From: Frigidibacter sp037095735 | GTDB taxonomy: Bacteria; Pseudomonadota; Alphaproteobacteria; Rhodobacterales; Rhodobacteraceae | Direction: 5' to 3' | DNA: 64,000 nucleotides | NCBI RefSeq assembly: GCF_037095735.1 | Contig: NZ_JBAWKD010000002.1 | Location: 372,001-436,000 of the forward strand | Shown here: one piece after another, positions 41,604 to 50,828 of the stretch | Layout of the letters: every line of letters starts with the position of its first letter | Position numbering within the stretch: position 1 is the first letter of the stretch | Position numbers and translations under genes: made by a program | Notes under the pieces: model-generated | Seen by the model: only the letters and a program-made list of their open reading frames with translations | Database searches by the model: none | Told to the model about the DNA's origin: nothing

Positions 41604-41677
41604 CGCGGGCCCCTCCTCCTCCCTGGGTCCAGCGTTCAGACGGCGGCACCCCCTCCTCCTCCCTGGGGTGCCGCCGT
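41604..41677 (+). ncRNA. CcsR/cuckoo-type sRNA, unit 6
   Basis: The first hairpin (41604-41634) has CGC-GGGCCC paired with GGGTCC-A-GCG (one G-U, one bulge); the second (41640-41677) has the longest stem, 13 bp, ACGGCGGCACCCC/GGGGTGCCGCCGT. Both loops are CTCCTCCTCCCT. No U-run follows, so the last stem may stop exonucleases rather than act as a textbook terminator. Confidence 0.85.
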
Positions 41678-41719
41678 TGTGCATTTCGGGGGTCTTCCAT
41701 CCGACCGGCCCCTCGCGGG

Positions 41720-42223
41720 CTAGCCCTCGATCGTCACCAGAAGCGCCGCCAGCGCGGCCTCGTCCTTGCCGGCGGCGGCGGCGATCGCCGACAGGCTGGC
41801 GCCCGGTTCCGGCGCATAGCCGGCAGCGGCCAGCGCGGTGCCCAGCGCCTCGGGCGTAAGGCCCAACGCAGGGGCCGCATCCTGCAGCGGCGCCGCCATC
41901 AGCCGATGCGCCAGCGCGAATTGCGGCGGGCCGGACCGTCCGCCGCCGGTGCCCTGCGCGGGCAGGAAGAAGGGAACCATCGCCACCAGCGTCACCGCAG
42001 CGGTGATCCAGAGCCGCGGGCCGCGCAGGTAGGACAGCATCGGGCGCCAGTTGCGCCACAGATGCGCGAGGAAGGGCGCGATCAGCACGAGGCTCAGCCA
42101 TTCGTGGCTGCCACGGAAGCCGCTGGGGCCGATGTGGAAGAACAGGCCGATGCCGGTGATCAGCGAAACGAGGAAGAAGGTCAGCGTCGCGGGCGTCGCG
42201 TAACGGAAGAGGAAGGCGCGCAT
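41720..42223 (-). CDS. DUF4405-like cytochrome-b-type membrane protein
   Basis: The 167-residue protein has three hydrophobic spans (TPATLTFFLVSLITGIGLFF, WLSLVLIAPFLAHLW, LWITAAVTLVAMVPFFLPA). Histidines in the first and second spans (LFFHIG, FRGSHEW, LAHLW) could ligate heme, as in DUF4405/cytochrome b561-like proteins. A C-terminal soluble part (LGLTPEALGTALAAAGYAPE) looks like a small helical domain. The ATG at 42223 starts near the expected N-terminus (MRAFLFRYATP); an ATG at 42241 adds six residues. Function unknown. Confidence 0.7.
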   Translation of the reverse strand: MRAFLFRYATPATLTFFLVSLITGIGLFFHIGPSGFRGSHEWLSLVLIAPFLAHLWRNWRPMLSYLRGPRLWITAAVTLVAMVPFFLPAQGTGGGRSGPPQFALAHRLMAAPLQDAAPALGLTPEALGTALAAAGYAPEPGASLSAIAAAAGKDEAALAALLVTIEG

Positions 42224-42304
42224 CGAAGGGTCCAGTCGCATCCGGGGCCGGTCCGCGGCCCCGTTCCTGCCCCTGCTACGCAGATCCCGCGCGCCTCCGT
42301 CGGC

Positions 42305-44785
42305 TCAGAACGGCACGTCGTCGGCGTCTTCGGCCGCGACGAGGAAGCCGCCCAGAAGCCGCTTCGGGCCGGCCTTGTCGAACTCGACGGCCAGCTTGTC
42401 GCCCTCGACCCCGATGACGGTGCCGTAGCCGAACTTCTTGTGGAACACCCGGTCGCCCTCATCGAAGGGCGAAACGGCCTCGGCGTCGATGACCACATGG
42501 CGCGCCTCGCGCGGCTGGGCCATTGGGCGTTCGGAGGCGCGCCCCTGCATCCGCCGCCAGCCCGGCGAGTTGTAGACATCGGCCCGCGCCGCCCGCGCCT
42601 CGACCGCCGAGGTGCCGAAGCTTGCGCCCATCCCCGCCGCCGCCGCGCCGTAGCCGCCGCCGTAAAGGCCGGGCGGCGTCATCACCTCGACATGCGCCTC
42701 GGGCAGCTCGTCGATGAAGCGCGAGGGCAGCTGGCTTTGCCACTGGCCATAGACCCGGCGGTTGCCGGCGAAGGAGATCGTGCAGACCGCTTCCGCCCGG
42801 GTGATGCCGACATAGGCCAGCCGCCGCTCCTCCTCGAGCCCCTTCAGACCCGATTCGTCTAGCGAGCGCTGGCTGGGGAAGAGCCCGTCCTCCCAGCCCG
42901 GCAGGAACACCGCCGGGAATTCGAGACCCTTGGCGGCGTGCAGGGTCATGATCGTGACCTTGTCCGCGGCCTCGTCATTGTCATTGTCGAGGATCAGCGC
43001 GACGTGTTCGAGGAAGCCCTGCAGGTTGTCGAACTGCTCGAGCGCCTTCACCAGTTCCTTGAGGTTCTCGAGCCGCCCCGGCGCCTCGGGCGTCTTGTCG
43101 TTCTGCCACATGGCGATATAGCCCGAATCCTCGAGCATCTCTTCCGCCAGCCGGATGTGGGAATGGTCGTGCGCGGGGGGCACGTCGTCGATGTCGAGCT
43201 CGATCAGCGCGTCATCCGGGTCCTCGCCACCGATCGGCGGCAGCGCCGTCGCGGTCGAGGCGCCGGCGACGCGCTCGTGCCAGCCGTCGATCAGTGTGAC
43301 CAGACGGCGCAGCTCGGCCCCGCCCTTGCCGCCGATCCGGCCGGTGGCGACGGCAGAGCGCGCGCCTTCCAGCAGACTGGTGCCATCGGCGCGCGCGACC
43401 ATCTGGATCGTCTGCTGCGCCTTGTCGCCAAGGCCGCGCTTGGGGGTGTTCACGATCCGCTCGAAGGCCAGATCGTCATCGGGCGAGACCGCGAGCCGGA
43501 AATAGGCCATCGCGTCGCGGATCTCCTGCCGTTCGTAGAAGCGCGGGCCGCCGATGACGCGATAGGGAAGGCCGATGGTCAGGAACCGGTCCTCGAACGC
43601 CCGCATCTGGTGGCTGGCGCGCACGAGGATCGCCTGATCGTTCAGGGCGACCGGGTCGCGGGCGCGGGTGCCGCGCTGAAGCGTCTCGATCTCTTCTCCG
43701 ATCCAGCGCGCCTCTTCCTCGCCGTCCCAGTGGCCGATCAGCCGGACCTTCTCGCCCTGTTCAAGGTCGGTCCAGAGCGTCTTGCCCAGCCGCCCCGAGT
43801 TCTGCGCGATCACGCCCGAGGCCGCGGCAAGGATATGCGGGGTCGAGCGATAGTTCTGCTCCAGCCGGATCACGGTCGCGCCGGGGAAGTCCTTCTCGAA
43901 CCGCAGGATGTTGCCGACCTCGGCGCCCCGCCAGCCGTAGATCGACTGGTCGTCGTCGCCGACGCAGCAGATGTTCTTCTTCGCCTGCGCCAGCAGCCGC
44001 AGCCAGAGATACTGGCAGACGTTTGTGTCCTGATACTCGTCGACGAGGATGTAGGGCAGGAAGCGCTGATACATGCCCAGCACGTCCGGATAGGCCTGGA
44101 AGATCGTGACGACATGCAGAAGCAGGTCGCCGAAATCGACGGCGTTCAGCGACCGCAGGCGCTCTTGATAGGCCTCGTAAAGCTCGGTGCCCTTGTTGTT
44201 GAAGGCCGAGGCCTCGGACGAGGGCACCTTCGAGGGCGTCAGCGCCCGGTTCTTCCAGCCGTCGATGATCCCGGCCAGCTGGCGGGCGGGCCAGCGCTTC
44301 TCGTCCATGTTCGCGGCCGCGATCACCTGCTTCAGCAGGCGGATCTGGTCGTCGGTGTCGAGGATGGTGAAGTTCGACTTCAGCCCCGCAAGCTCGGCAT
44401 GGCGACGCAGGATCTTGACCGAGATCGAGTGGAAGGTGCCCATCCAGGGCATGCCCTCGGCGGCATGGCCCAGAAGGCGCCCCACCCTGTCCTTCATCTC
44501 GCGCGCGGCCTTGTTGGTGAAGGTCACCGACAGGATCTCGTTCGGGCGGGCGCGGCCCGTGGTCAGCAGATGCGCGATGCGCGTGGTCAGCGCCTTGGTC
44601 TTGCCGGTGCCGGCGCCGGCCAGCATCAGCACCGGGCCGTCCAGCGTCTCGACCGCCTGGCGCTGCGCGGGATTGAGATCGTCGAGATAGGGCTGCGCCT
44701 GCCCCCGCGCCGCCATGGCGCGCTGGGACAGGGACACCGCCTGATGGGCGCTCTCGAATGCGTCGTCGTCGTCGAACCTGCTCAT
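42305..44785 (-). CDS. uvrD: UvrD/PcrA-type DNA helicase
   Basis: The 826-residue superfamily 1A helicase has motif I LAGAGTGKTKALTTR, motif II DEYQDTN, GDDDQSIYGWRGAE, LEQNYRS, motif V/VI MTLHAAKGLEF and YVGITRAE. The C-terminal region, VFHKKFGYGTVIGVEGDKLA, is the Tudor-like tail of UvrD/PcrA. It unwinds DNA in excision and mismatch repair. The start at 44785 (MSRFDDDDAFESAHQAVSL) was chosen; ATG at 44794 is also possible. Pyruvate carboxylase is divergent. Confidence 0.95.
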   Translation of the reverse strand: MSRFDDDDAFESAHQAVSLSQRAMAARGQAQPYLDDLNPAQRQAVETLDGPVLMLAGAGTGKTKALTTRIAHLLTTGRARPNEILSVTFTNKAAREMKDRVGRLLGHAAEGMPWMGTFHSISVKILRRHAELAGLKSNFTILDTDDQIRLLKQVIAAANMDEKRWPARQLAGIIDGWKNRALTPSKVPSSEASAFNNKGTELYEAYQERLRSLNAVDFGDLLLHVVTIFQAYPDVLGMYQRFLPYILVDEYQDTNVCQYLWLRLLAQAKKNICCVGDDDQSIYGWRGAEVGNILRFEKDFPGATVIRLEQNYRSTPHILAAASGVIAQNSGRLGKTLWTDLEQGEKVRLIGHWDGEEEARWIGEEIETLQRGTRARDPVALNDQAILVRASHQMRAFEDRFLTIGLPYRVIGGPRFYERQEIRDAMAYFRLAVSPDDDLAFERIVNTPKRGLGDKAQQTIQMVARADGTSLLEGARSAVATGRIGGKGGAELRRLVTLIDGWHERVAGASTATALPPIGGEDPDDALIELDIDDVPPAHDHSHIRLAEEMLEDSGYIAMWQNDKTPEAPGRLENLKELVKALEQFDNLQGFLEHVALILDNDNDEAADKVTIMTLHAAKGLEFPAVFLPGWEDGLFPSQRSLDESGLKGLEEERRLAYVGITRAEAVCTISFAGNRRVYGQWQSQLPSRFIDELPEAHVEVMTPPGLYGGGYGAAAAGMGASFGTSAVEARAARADVYNSPGWRRMQGRASERPMAQPREARHVVIDAEAVSPFDEGDRVFHKKFGYGTVIGVEGDKLAVEFDKAGPKRLLGGFLVAAEDADDVPF

Positions 44786-45093
44786 GGCGCGCATGATACC
44801 GGGTCGCGCCGGGCGAGGAAAGTTCTTCTTCCGTTCGCGCCCGATGAGGGTGCTTCTAGAATCGAGCGGCACTCGCCTGCGCGTCGTCTGCGGTGCGCGC
44901 CAAGTGTGCATATCTACCCATGATTGCAATCATTGCGCTTTTACGCGGATTCATGGCGCAAAAGCGCTGACGTCACGGCAAAAGTGTCGTTAAGCCAAAT
45001 TTACCAGTCCGGCATCGGCTTGCGCTGCGGCGCGGCATCACGGAAGCTTCACATGAAGTGCCGCCCCAGAGTCATCGCGGCACGGAGGATAAG
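44786..45093. promoter_or_regulatory. Divergent uvrD/pyc promoter region
   Basis: The 308-base gap between divergent uvrD and pyc is comparatively AT-rich around 44900-45000 and should carry both promoters. No SOS box (CTG-N10-CAG or alphaproteobacterial GTTC-N7-GTTC) was convincingly seen. Confidence 0.35.
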
Positions 45094-48000
45094 ATGACCG
45101 AATTCAAGAAGATCCTGATCGCCAACCGCGGCGAGATCGCGATCCGCGTGATGCGCGCCGCGAACGAGATGGGCAAGAAGACCGTCGCGGTCTATGCCGA
45201 GGAAGACAAGCTTTCGCTGCATCGCTTCAAGGCCGACGAGGCCTATCGCATCGGCGAGGGTCTTGGCCCGGTCGCGGCCTATCTGTCGATCCCCGAGATC
45301 ATCCGCGTCGCCAAGGAGGCCGGAGCCGACGCGATCCATCCGGGCTATGGCCTGCTGTCCGAGAACCCCGAATTCGTAGAGGCCTGCGAGACCGCCGGCA
45401 TCACCTTCATCGGCCCCAAGGCCGAGACGATGCGCGCGCTGGGCGACAAGGCCTCGGCCCGCAAGGTGGCGGTGGCGGCCGGGGTGCCGGTGATCCCCGC
45501 GACCGAGGTGCTGGGCGACGACTTCGACGCGATCAAGGCCGAGGCGGCCGAGATCGGCTATCCTCTGATGCTGAAGGCCAGCTGGGGCGGCGGCGGGCGC
45601 GGCATGCGCCCGATCACCAAGCCCGAGGAGCTGGTCGAGAAGGTCCGCGAGGGCCGGCGCGAGGCCGAGGCCGCCTTCGGCAACGGCGAGGGCTATCTGG
45701 AAAAGATGATCCTGCGCGCCCGCCACGTCGAGGTGCAGATCCTCGGCGACAAGTTCGGCGAGATCTACCACCTGTTCGAACGTGACTGCACCGTGCAGCG
45801 CCGCAACCAGAAGGTCGTCGAGCGCGCCCCGGCCCCCTATCTGACGGCGGAACAGCGCGCCGAGATCTGCGAGCTGGGCAAGAAGATCTGCCAGCACGTG
45901 AACTACGAATGCGCCGGCACCGTCGAGTTCCTGATGGATATGGACGACGGCAAGTTCTACTTCATCGAGGTGAACCCCCGCGTGCAGGTCGAGCACACGG
46001 TGACCGAAGAGGTCACCGGCATCGACATCGTGCAGGCCCAGATCAAGATCGCCGAGGGCAAGACGCTGGCCGAGGCGACGGGCGTTCCCAGCCAGGCCGA
46101 CGTGAAGCTTCTGGGGCATGCCCTGCAGTGCCGGGTCACCACCGAAGACCCGCAGAACAATTTCATCCCCGACTATGGCCGGATCACCGCCTATCGCTCG
46201 GCCACCGGCGCGGGCATCCGCCTGGACGGCGGCACCGCCTATGCGGGCTCGGTCATCACCCGCTACTACGATTCGCTTCTGGTGAAGGTCACCGCGCGGG
46301 CGCAGACGCCTGAGGCCGCGATCGCCCGCATGGACCGCGCACTGCGCGAGTTCCGGGTGCGCGGCGTCAGCACGAACATCGACTTCGTGATCAACCTGCT
46401 GAAGCACCCGACCTTCCTGAACGACACCTACACCACGAAGTTCATCGACACGACGGCGGACCTGTTCGACTTCCGCCAGCGGCAGGACCGGGCCACCAAG
46501 ATCCTGACCTACATCGCCGACATCACGGTGAACGGTCACCCCGAGACCGCCGGCCGCCCGAAGCCCGCGGCCGAGGCGCGCAAGCCCGTGCCGCCGAAGA
46601 AGATGGCCGAGCCCGCGCTGGGCACCCGCCAGATCCTCGAACAGAAGGGCCCGCAGGCGGTCGCCGACTGGATGGCGTCGCAGACGAAGCTGCTGCTGAC
46701 CGACACCACGATGCGCGACGGGCACCAGTCGCTGCTGGCGACCCGCATGCGCTCGATCGACATGATCCGCGCGGCACCGGCTTATGCCGCGAACCTGCCG
46801 CAGCTGTTCAGCGTCGAATGCTGGGGCGGCGCCACCTTCGACGTGGCCTATCGCTTCCTGCAGGAATGCCCCTGGCAGCGGCTGCGCGACCTGCGCGAGC
46901 GGATGCCGAACCTGATGACGCAGATGCTGCTGCGCGCCTCGAACGGCGTCGGCTACACCAACTACCCCGACAATGTCGTGGTGGCCTTCGTGAAGCAGGC
47001 GGCCGAGACCGGCATCGACGTGTTCCGCGTCTTCGATTCGCTGAACTGGGTCGAGAACATGCGCGTCGCCATGGACGCGGTGATCGAGGCCGACAAGGTC
47101 TGCGAGGCCGCGATCTGCTACACCGGCGACCTGCTGGACCCCGACCGCGCGAAGTATGACCTGAAATACTATGTCGCGATGGGGAAAGAGCTGCGCGACG
47201 CGGGCGCCCATGTGCTGGGGCTGAAGGACATGGCGGGGCTCTTGAAGCCCGCCTCGGCCCGCACCCTGATCCGCACCCTGAAGCAGGAGGTGGGCCTGCC
47301 GATCCACTTCCACACCCATGACACCTCCGGCATCGCGGGGGCCACGATCCTCGCTGCCGCCGATGCGGGCGTGGATGCGGTCGATGCGGCGATGGACGCC
47401 TTCTCGGGCGGCACCTCGCAGCCCTGCCTCGGCTCGATCGTCGAGGCGCTGCGCCATACCGAGCGCGACACCGGGCTCGACATCGGCGCGATCCGGACGA
47501 TGTCGAACTACTGGGAAGCGGTGCGCGACCAGTATGCGGCCTTCGAATCCGGGCTCGAGGCCCCGGCCTCCGAGGTCTACCTGCACGAGATGCCGGGCGG
47601 GCAGTTCACCAACCTCAAGGCGCAGGCGCGTTCGCTCGGGCTGGAAGAGCGCTGGCACGAGGTCGCCAAGACCTATGCCGATGTGAACATGATGTTCGGC
47701 GACATCGTGAAGGTCACGCCCTCGTCGAAGGTCGTGGGCGACATGGCGCTGATGATGGTGGCGCAGGGCCTGACCCGTTCGCAGGTCGAGGATCCGAAGG
47801 TCGAGGTCTCGTTCCCCGACTCGGTCATCGACATGATGAAGGGCAACCTCGGCCAGCCCCCGGGCGGCTTCCCAGAAGGCATCGTGGCGAAGGTTCTGAA
47901 GGGCGAGAAACCCTCGACCGACCGCCCCGGCGCCAACCTGCCCCCGGTCGATCTGGAAGCCACGCGCAAGAAGCTGGAAGCCGATCTCGACCGCCTCGTC

Positions 48001-48531
48001 GATGACGAGGACCTGAACGGATATCTCATGTATCCCAAGGTCTTCACCGACTACGTGAAGCGGCACGAGACCTATGGCCCGGTCCGCGTCCTGCCGACGC
48101 CGGTGTTCTTCTACGGCATGCAGCCCGGCGACGAGGCCTCGGTCGAGATCGACCCGGGCAAGACGCTGGAAATCCGGCTGCAGACCGTGGGCGAGACCAC
48201 CGATGAAGGCGACGTGCGGGTGTTCTTCGAACTGAACGGCCAGCCCCGGGTGATCCGGGTGCCGAACCGGATGGTGAAGGCCAAGACCGCGGCGAAGCCG
48301 AAGGCGGCAGAGGGCAACCCGAACCACATCGGCGCGCCGATGCCGGGCTCGATCGCCTCGGTCGCGGTCGCCGCTGGCCAGAAGGTCAATGCGGGCGACC
48401 TGCTGCTGACCATCGAGGCGATGAAGATGGAAACCGGCATCCATGCCGACCGCGCCGCCACGGTGAAGGCGCTGCATGTCACCGCCGGCAGCCAGATCGA
48501 CGCCAAGGACCTGCTGCTCGAACTGGAATGA
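45094..48531 (+). CDS. pyc: Pyruvate carboxylase
   Basis: The 1145-residue single-chain enzyme makes oxaloacetate from pyruvate and bicarbonate. Domains in order are biotin carboxylase (KILIANRGEIAIRVMRAANE, ATP-grasp loop KASWGGGGRGMRPI, FIEVNPRVQVEHTVTE), carboxyltransferase TIM barrel (LTDTTMRDGHQSLLATRMRS, RASNGVGYTNYPDNV), tetramerisation region, and a C-terminal biotinyl domain with the biotinylated Lys in EAMKMETG. The ATG at 45094 has CACGGAGGATA upstream. A strong GC hairpin follows the stop. Confidence 0.97.
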   Translation: MTEFKKILIANRGEIAIRVMRAANEMGKKTVAVYAEEDKLSLHRFKADEAYRIGEGLGPVAAYLSIPEIIRVAKEAGADAIHPGYGLLSENPEFVEACETAGITFIGPKAETMRALGDKASARKVAVAAGVPVIPATEVLGDDFDAIKAEAAEIGYPLMLKASWGGGGRGMRPITKPEELVEKVREGRREAEAAFGNGEGYLEKMILRARHVEVQILGDKFGEIYHLFERDCTVQRRNQKVVERAPAPYLTAEQRAEICELGKKICQHVNYECAGTVEFLMDMDDGKFYFIEVNPRVQVEHTVTEEVTGIDIVQAQIKIAEGKTLAEATGVPSQADVKLLGHALQCRVTTEDPQNNFIPDYGRITAYRSATGAGIRLDGGTAYAGSVITRYYDSLLVKVTARAQTPEAAIARMDRALREFRVRGVSTNIDFVINLLKHPTFLNDTYTTKFIDTTADLFDFRQRQDRATKILTYIADITVNGHPETAGRPKPAAEARKPVPPKKMAEPALGTRQILEQKGPQAVADWMASQTKLLLTDTTMRDGHQSLLATRMRSIDMIRAAPAYAANLPQLFSVECWGGATFDVAYRFLQECPWQRLRDLRERMPNLMTQMLLRASNGVGYTNYPDNVVVAFVKQAAETGIDVFRVFDSLNWVENMRVAMDAVIEADKVCEAAICYTGDLLDPDRAKYDLKYYVAMGKELRDAGAHVLGLKDMAGLLKPASARTLIRTLKQEVGLPIHFHTHDTSGIAGATILAAADAGVDAVDAAMDAFSGGTSQPCLGSIVEALRHTERDTGLDIGAIRTMSNYWEAVRDQYAAFESGLEAPASEVYLHEMPGGQFTNLKAQARSLGLEERWHEVAKTYADVNMMFGDIVKVTPSSKVVGDMALMMVAQGLTRSQVEDPKVEVSFPDSVIDMMKGNLGQPPGGFPEGIVAKVLKGEKPSTDRPGANLPPVDLEATRKKLEADLDRLVDDEDLNGYLMYPKVFTDYVKRHETYGPVRVLPTPVFFYGMQPGDEASVEIDPGKTLEIRLQTVGETTDEGDVRVFFELNGQPRVIRVPNRMVKAKTAAKPKAAEGNPNHIGAPMPGSIASVAVAAGQKVNAGDLLLTIEAMKMETGIHADRAATVKALHVTAGSQIDAKDLLLELE

Positions 48532-48536
48532 CCAGG

Positions 48537-48564
48537 ATGCGGCCCGCGGGAACGCGGGCCGCAT
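48537..48564 (+). terminator. Hairpin after pyc
   Basis: A perfect 12-bp stem ATGCGGCCCGCG / CGCGGGCCGCAT with a GGAA loop starts 6 bases after the pyc stop. It is followed by CCCCCCTCTAT rather than a U-run, so it is a probable but not classical transcription end. Confidence 0.6.
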
Positions 48565-48834
48565 GCCCCCCCTCTATCCTGCTGAGCCCTGCCGCGCCGC
48601 CGGGGACGACGCGCCGCTGGCACGGCGCAGCTGGCACGATGACCGCGATCCAAAGACGGGCCGCCGACCGGGCCGCGCCAGCCCCCCTCGCGACACCGCC
48701 AGCCGCGCGTGCCCGGACCGTCCCTCAGGTCGCCACCGGATCCGGCGCCTTGCGCCTTCCCTCGCGGGAGGCGTCATTTTTCCTCTTGCGGCCCCCGGCG
48801 CGCTTCAGTAGATCACCGCCCACCGGAACCGGTT

Positions 48835-48909
48835 GCGGGCGTAGCTCAGGGGTAGAGCATAACCTTGCCAAGGTTAGGGTCGTGAGTTCGAATCTCATCG
48901 CCCGCTCCA
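48835..48909 (+). tRNA. tRNA-Gly (anticodon GCC), copy 1
   Basis: The 75 bases fold as a tRNA: acceptor GCGGGCG/CGCCCGC, D arm GCTC...GAGC, anticodon loop TTGCCAA (anticodon GCC), T arm GTGAG-TTCGAAT-CTCAT, and encoded CCA. It is identical to the second copy 505 bases downstream. Confidence 0.97.
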
Positions 48910-48937
48910 GTTCCGGATGATCCTTCCACAGCGACGA

Positions 48938-49246
48938 TCATCTGACCGCCTCTCCGGGGCGACAGGCGCCCTGTGTGATCTCTTCCCAGCTTTTCCCCGC
49001 CGCCCGCAGCGCCTCGATCGTCGGCCCCTCTTCCGAGCCGTAGACCGCCCGCGTCCGCGCGAGGATCCGCGACCGCCGCGGCTCTGGCGTCAGCGCGCGA
49101 TAGTCCACCGACAGCCGCAGCCGCGCGCCATGCAGCGCCCGCGCCACCTGTTCCGGCCCCTGCCCCTCGGCCCGAAGCCGCGCGCCCAGTGCCGCCAGCG
49201 CCCGCACCTCGGCCTCGTAGCGCGTCCGCAGATCGCCCCCGGTCAT
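48938..49246 (-). CDS. Small conserved-looking protein of unknown function between twin tRNA-Gly genes
   Basis: The 102-residue frame encodes a charged helical protein (MTGGDLRTRYEAEVRALAAL, LRLSVDYRALTPEPRRSRIL, GPTIEALRAAGKSWEEITQG). Codon usage and composition look like a real gene rather than a shadow. It is antisense-oriented relative to the flanking tRNAs. I do not recognise a domain; a short helix-turn-helix-like segment at the C-terminus (IEALRAAGKSWEEI) is possible. Confidence 0.6.
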   Translation of the reverse strand: MTGGDLRTRYEAEVRALAALGARLRAEGQGPEQVARALHGARLRLSVDYRALTPEPRRSRILARTRAVYGSEEGPTIEALRAAGKSWEEITQGACRPGEAVR

Positions 49247-49339
49247 CCTGTCCCCCCCTTCGCCGCCGCTTCCGCTGCGGCAGCGCGAATTCCCTCTTGC
49301 GCCGCTGCGCGCGCATCGCTATCAGACGCGCCACGGAGT

Positions 49340-49414
49340 GCGGGCGTAGCTCAGGGGTAGAGCATAACCTTGCCAAGGTTAGGGTCGTGAGTTCGAATCT
49401 CATCGCCCGCTCCA
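49340..49414 (+). tRNA. tRNA-Gly (anticodon GCC), copy 2
   Basis: The sequence is identical over 75 bases to the copy at 48835-48909, including encoded CCA. The flanks differ, so the duplication is limited to the tRNA. Confidence 0.97.
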
Positions 49415-49602
49415 AATCGAACCGGCCGGTCCCTTGCGGGGCCGGCCGTTCGCGTTTCCGGGACCCGCGCGGCGCCGGGACCCTCGCGCCAGGGCGCAGG
49501 GGGTCCGGGGAGGCGCGCCTCCCCCGGCGCCTGTTGCAATGGAATTGCCCGCCCGCGCGCCCCGCCCTATAAGGCAGCCGTTCCAAGACGAAAGATCCGC
49601 CG

Positions 49603-50190
49603 ATGCGCAGCGCCACGATCACCCGCAAGACGGCCGAGACCTCGGTTTCGGTGATGCTCGAGCTTGACGGCACGGGCAGCTACAAGAACGAGACGGGCGT
49701 GGGCTTCTTCGACCACATGCTCGACCAGCTCTCGCGCCATTCGCTGATCGACCTGAACATCTCGACCCAGGGCGACCTGCACATCGACGACCACCACACC
49801 GTCGAGGACACCGGCATCGCCATCGGCCAGGCGCTGGTGAAGGCACTGGGCGACAAGCGCGGCATCCGCCGCTATGGCCATTTCAACCTGGCGATGGACG
49901 ATGCGCAGGTCGCCTGCGCGCTCGACCTCTCGGGCCGGCCGTTCCTCGTCTGGAACGTCGACTTCCCCAGCGAGAAGATCGGCACCTTCGACACCGAGCT
50001 GGTGCGCGAATTCTTCCAGGCCATCGCCACCCACGGGGGCATCACCCTGCACGTGGACAGGCTGCACGGGATCAACAGCCACCACATCGCCGAGGCTGCC
50101 TTCAAGGCCGTCGCCCGCGCGCTCAGGATGGCGGTCGAGACCGATCCCCGGCTCGAGGGCCAGCTGCCCTCGACCAAGGGGGCGCTCTGA
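49603..50190 (+). CDS. hisB: Imidazoleglycerol-phosphate dehydratase
   Basis: The 195-residue enzyme catalyses the dehydration step of histidine synthesis. It has the two metal-binding His-rich motifs, DDHHTVEDTGI near residue 65 and INSHHIAEAAFKA near residue 155, plus FFDHMLDQLSRHS. The length fits the stand-alone HisB dehydratase without a phosphatase domain. It starts the visible his operon; its stop overlaps the hisH start (TGATG). Confidence 0.96.
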   Translation: MRSATITRKTAETSVSVMLELDGTGSYKNETGVGFFDHMLDQLSRHSLIDLNISTQGDLHIDDHHTVEDTGIAIGQALVKALGDKRGIRRYGHFNLAMDDAQVACALDLSGRPFLVWNVDFPSEKIGTFDTELVREFFQAIATHGGITLHVDRLHGINSHHIAEAAFKAVARALRMAVETDPRLEGQLPSTKGAL

Positions 50191-50828
50191 TGCTGACGGC
50201 GCTGGTCGATTACGACAGCGGCAACCTGCATTCGGCGGAGAAGGCCTTCCAGCGCATGGCGCTGGAGACCGGCGCGGGCGAGGTGGTGGTCACCGCCGAC
50301 CCCGCGGTGGTGGCGAAGGCCGACCGGATCGTCCTGCCCGGCGACGGCGCCTTCCCGGCCTGCCGCCGCGCGCTCTTCGACCGCTCGGGCCTCTTCGAGG
50401 CGATCGACGAGGCGGTGACGGCGAAGGGCCGTCCCTTCCTCGGGATCTGCATCGGCATGCAGATGCTGGCGACGCGCGGGCTGGAATACGAACCCACCGC
50501 CGGCTTCGGCTGGATCCCGGGCGAGGTGGTGAGGATCGCCCCCGCCGACCGGGCGCTGAAGGTGCCGCACATGGGCTGGAACGATCTGGTGGTCGACCGG
50601 GCGCATCCGGTGCTGGACGGGATCGCGAGCGGCGATCACGCCTATTTCGTGCACAGCTTCCACATGCAGGTCGCCGATCCCGCGCATCTCTTGGCCCATG
50701 TCGACTACGCGGGCCCGGTCACCGCCATCGTCGGCCGCGACACTGTGGTGGGCACCCAGTTCCATCCCGAGAAAAGCCAGGCTACCGGCCTGCGCCTGAT
50801 CGCCAACTTCCTGGCCTGGGCGCCCTGA
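50190..50828 (+). CDS. hisH: Imidazole glycerol phosphate synthase, glutaminase subunit
   Basis: The 212-residue class I glutamine amidotransferase has the nucleophile Cys in LGICIGMQMLA and the His/Glu pair in TQFHPEKSQ. It supplies ammonia to HisF. The start overlaps hisB and the stop overlaps the following glutaminase start, so translation is coupled through three genes. Confidence 0.96.
   Translation: MLTALVDYDSGNLHSAEKAFQRMALETGAGEVVVTADPAVVAKADRIVLPGDGAFPACRRALFDRSGLFEAIDEAVTAKGRPFLGICIGMQMLATRGLEYEPTAGFGWIPGEVVRIAPADRALKVPHMGWNDLVVDRAHPVLDGIASGDHAYFVHSFHMQVADPAHLLAHVDYAGPVTAIVGRDTVVGTQFHPEKSQATGLRLIANFLAWAP

Noticed and set aside
41086..41677. CRISPR array
   Set aside because: The repeated 12-base unit is embedded in self-complementary arms that differ from unit to unit, spacing is uneven, and no cas genes are present. 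The pattern is hairpin RNAs, not repeats and spacers.
45049..48564. 1171-codon minus-strand frame across pyc
   Set aside because: It is a full-length antisense shadow of pyruvate carboxylase with His/Arg/Gly/Asp-rich noise and no domain.
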